This document shows positions 62,330-64,000 of a stretch of 64,000 bases of DNA, one piece after another (position 1 is the first letter of the stretch; each line of letters opens with the position of its first letter). Source of the stretch: Serinus canaria. Lineage: Eukaryota; Chordata; Aves; Passeriformes; Fringillidae. The DNA is taken from the NCBI RefSeq assembly GCF_022539315.1, contig NC_066319.1, positions 31,644,093-31,708,092 of the forward strand, given 5' to 3'. Under the pieces are notes generated by a model. That model ran no database searches, was not told the DNA's origin, and worked only from the letters and a program-made list of their open reading frames with translations. The translations under genes were made by a program, and so were the position numbers.

Positions 62330-64000
62330 AACTTTATGAGGATCTTTGAATCATTATGATGTGCAAATGTTTGTATACAAAATTTTAAAAATATATATCA
62401 GCTAAATGATAAAGAGACACAGCTCTTTTATGGGCTTATAAACTCCCTGATGTCAAAAGATGCCACATCTCCTAACTTTCAGCTCATTCTAAAATGTTTT
62501 AGTATGATAAACTTCATATGGAAGAAGTATTATCAAACTACAGCATGGGAGTCTTAGAGCAGTGCTCTTTTTAATATTGTTCCCATTTGCATTTTAAATA
62601 ACCAAATGGTTTTCAGGCATTTAATAGAAAAACATTTTTTTAAATGAATACCAAGAGACATGTGTAAATAGCAGCACAAATTGCGCCTGGGCTATAAACC
62701 TGAGTGCCAAGTTTCTCTTCAGTATGAATATAGACAAGTGTTAAAAGTCTGAAAAATGGATTCCTTAATGGATATACTGGCAGACCTGTAAGTGTAATAG
62801 AGCTAGAATGTTCCTCTTTAATAAAGATATCATATTTCATCTCCTAGATTACACATAGCTTTTCTATTCTAAATAAAAAGATTAGAACAAGAAATTTTTT
62901 CCCTGCATATCATATTTAAAAATGTGCAAGGGAATGTCATCCAACAATTTGTAAGCATTGAAATTATTTCCTTGAAAACAATAAAAAGTAATCCCTAAAG
63001 ATATGGTAAATATACAGTTCCTTTATTGAACAAACAAAAATAGATTATGCACTGCTTTTTCAGAATCAAATACATTTGCTTTGACTGAGGCAAGCAGACA
63101 CATCTGGGGGCTTGAATCTTACCACAGTCTCTGTGACTCTCTATATTGTCAGTGCATCAGTAACCTTGTATTTAACCAGATTATTTACAGTCAGAGCCTT
63201 ATAAGATCACACCCATTGCTGCTGGTGTGAGGGAGGGAAGGAGACCTCTGAAATTGAATACAAATGTGATATTTATTGTTACATTTATTGGGCTATAACC
63301 ATATATCAAATGTGCTAAATTCACAGAGATAAAATAATACAATCACATCAAGACTGAAAATTTAATACTAGACAGGGACCTACAAGTTCCCTTCCATCAC
63401 AGCTTGCTTTGTGGCTCATCTGAACAAACACTCTGCCCTGGAATTTACTGGACAATTCTCCTCTGCTGCTTATTAAATGCAGGGGCTATTTCCTTCTGAA
63501 ATTTATGCTAACTGCAAGTAAACCTACTTGTACACCTAATTTGTAAAACAAAAAATTTGTTTGCTGGCTTTTTCCAGACAAAAGAAATCTCCACAGATAT
63601 ATCAGTGTGATGGTAGGAGGGCAGCAGATCGAAACATTGCTATTAAAATGAATATACATATTGGTCTTCGGAAGAATTTTGACTGTGGGGTAAATTAGTT
63701 TAGATTTCACCTTAAATATTATCCCCAGTTGCTATGCTAAAAATGCAGCCAGAATAGAATGCATTTTGGCCGTGTCAGATTTGAGAACCTGACCCTGGTG
63801 TGGCCAGAGTGGTTAGGCTTTTCCTTTCACGAGCGCCACTTTTGGCTTTAGAGAAAGGGCTCAAGAAGTCACTGCATCCATAGATCCATCATAGTGGAAA
63901 AGCAGACAATATGTTTGGGAGGTGGAGCCTGAGTTCTCTAGGTTACACCATATTTCCTTTTGGTTAACCAAATAACACCAAGCTTCAACTGGAGAAATGG
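62330..64000. other. Non-coding interval to window end
   Basis: No gene or transposon recognised. The last ~350 bp (63720-63930) is of more balanced composition than the surrounding DNA and could be conserved non-coding sequence, but nothing in it is identifiable. Confidence 0.5.

Overview
This window looks like non-coding nuclear DNA from a bird, most likely a passerine. It is AT-rich throughout, has no bacterial-type gene organisation, and its longest open frames are about 100-150 codons. The interspersed repeats give the identity. There are several CR1 LINE fragments with the avian 3' tail (a '...cccttccaac...' block followed by an attctgtga or attctatga type ending). There are also two SINE copies with a tRNA-Ile-like head fused to a CR1-type tail, the architecture of TguSINE1, a SINE known from songbirds. 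I found no convincing protein-coding gene, tRNA gene, rRNA gene or CRISPR array. The window is best read as a gene desert or the inside of a very large intron.

Layout. 1-15.3 kb is AT-rich unique sequence with one 5'-truncated SINE (2691-2811), a compound tetranucleotide microsatellite (7786-7850) and a long T tract (9887-9919). A nearly full-length minus-strand SINE lies at 15350-15483. A GC-rich block (18290-19200) stands out from its flanks and runs into a small open frame ending at 19350. The largest element is a plus-strand CR1 copy at about 24490-26373, which still has an open reverse-transcriptase segment with an FDLSRAFDTV motif. A second plus-strand CR1, internally deleted, is at about 36850-37978. 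A short minus-strand CR1 (39636-39770) abuts a candidate minus-strand LTR (about 39857-40235). A perfect AT-rich hairpin lies just upstream at 39119-39150. A perfect (AATCT)16 array lies at 46272-46352.

The right-hand part differs somewhat. It holds several old amniote or core-SINE-like relics (50225-50310, 52935-53040, 54886-54975) and a two-lobed CpG-rich segment (55200-55815) that is the best promoter candidate in the window. The next 1-3 kb has the texture of conserved non-coding DNA. Two short CR1 3' ends in opposite orientation lie at 61457-61562 and 61964-62329, and the first contains a 12-bp perfect inverted repeat.

No multi-gene system is visible. The clearest functional relationship is between the CR1 LINE copies and the SINEs: both carry related 3' tails, as expected if the SINE was mobilised by a CR1 reverse transcriptase. 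Repeat family names come from recalled consensus features rather than a database search.
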